A stretch of DNA of 39,137 bases, taken from assembly GCA_022510685.1 (NCBI GenBank), contig JAFLTA010000024.1:1-39137 (forward strand), in the 5' to 3' direction. Made by a program: the position numbers and the translations under genes. The notes beneath the pieces are model-generated. The model did no database searches, was not told where the DNA came from, and saw nothing but the letters and a program-made list of their open reading frames with translations. Position 1 is the first letter of the stretch, and each line of letters opens with the position of its first letter. Below are positions 38,862 to 39,137 of this stretch, piece by piece. This stretch comes from Lachnospiraceae bacterium. Its GTDB lineage: Bacteria; Bacillota; Clostridia; Lachnospirales; Lachnospiraceae.

Positions 38862-39137
38862 AATGAGTAACACGATAAGCCGAGTTCTGTATTTGACAAT
38901 CATCTATCTAGACCTGCTGTTACCAACAGGCTCAAGCAACCTACCCGGAACACGACGGGCCGCCGTATCGTCCCTGTTCGGTCTTGCTTCGGATGGGGTT
39001 TACATCTGCCATTCCCGTTACCGGAAACGCGGTGAGCTCTTACCTCGCCGTTTCACCCTTACCACAGATAAGTGGCGGTTATTTTCTGTTGCACTGGCCT
39101 GGGAGTCACCTCCACCGGACGTTATCCGGCATCCTGC
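38862..39137 (-). ncRNA. rnpB: RNase P RNA (rnpB), 3' part, cut by the window end
   Basis: The minus strand contains the conserved RNase P core AGGGTGAAACGG...GAGGTAAGAGCTCACC (about 39059-39031), then GGTAACGGGAATGG, AAACCCCATCCGAAGCAAGA, and the typical 3' end ACAGAACTCGGCTTATC (38890-38874 region). The last bases GTGTTACTCATTTT are probably the 3' strand of helix P1 plus a T-rich end, so the exact 3' terminus is approximate. The 5' part with the GAGGAAAGTCC block lies beyond the window. The RNA is the catalytic part of the enzyme that matures tRNA 5' ends. Confidence 0.96.

Overview
The window looks like chromosomal DNA of a low-GC, Gram-positive anaerobe, most likely a Lachnospiraceae (Clostridia). 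The basis is a GGGtGRT-family protein, a DUF3877-like protein, lysine-rich Big_2/BspA-type surface proteins, the lspA-rluD and hlyD-like/yggS/sepF/ylmH/divIVA clusters, an mreBCD-mrdA-minCDE-rodA cluster, and strong AGGAGG-type ribosome binding sites throughout. No tRNA gene, CRISPR array, transposase or phage structural gene was seen. The only hint of mobility is one tyrosine recombinase and an unexplained 40-bp direct repeat.

Layout. (1) 1-7296, mixed strands, accessory and envelope genes: the 3' end of a GGGtGRT gene, a BspA-like leucine-rich surface protein, a secreted GH25 muramidase (minus), a DUF3877-like protein, a lysine-rich lipoprotein, a small TM+LysM protein whose promoter carries a near-consensus LexA box (a YneA-like SOS division inhibitor), and a secreted Amidase_3 amidase. 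(2) 7357-9082, minus: an XerC/D-type tyrosine recombinase and an orphan BlaI-family repressor, each with its own promoter. (3) 9304-19894, minus: rluD, lspA and aroB; then the division cluster divIVA, ylmH, sepF, yggS and an HlyD-like adaptor; then a YfhO-type membrane protein. (4) 20061-20261, plus: a small DUF378 membrane protein. (5) 20407-31357, minus: the cell-elongation cluster radC-mreB-mreC-mreD-mrdA-minC-minD-minE-rodA-mgsA-dacA. (6) 31592-38812, minus: mutS-mutL-miaA-ynbB. (7) 38862-39137, minus: the 3' part of rnpB, cut by the window edge.

How the genes fit together. Most of the window concerns cell shape, septum placement and wall metabolism. MreBCD, PBP2 and RodA make lateral wall. 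MinCDE and DivIVA place the septum and SepF tethers FtsZ. A lipoprotein carboxypeptidase, a GH25 muramidase and an amidase trim the wall. A damage-inducible LysM protein probably holds division while DNA is repaired, and mutSL and radC lie in the same window.

The observations I consider most worth following are: a promoter plus a structured, pseudoknot-capable leader between minC and minD; the LexA-box/LysM gene; a 40-bp direct repeat shared by the 3' end of aroB and a site 7.4 kb away, with a 13-bp piece of it at the recombinase promoter; a hairpin-packed intergenic element at 1711-1900; a conserved trailer behind three terminators; and a DivIVA with a very long, tandem-repeat C-terminal extension.
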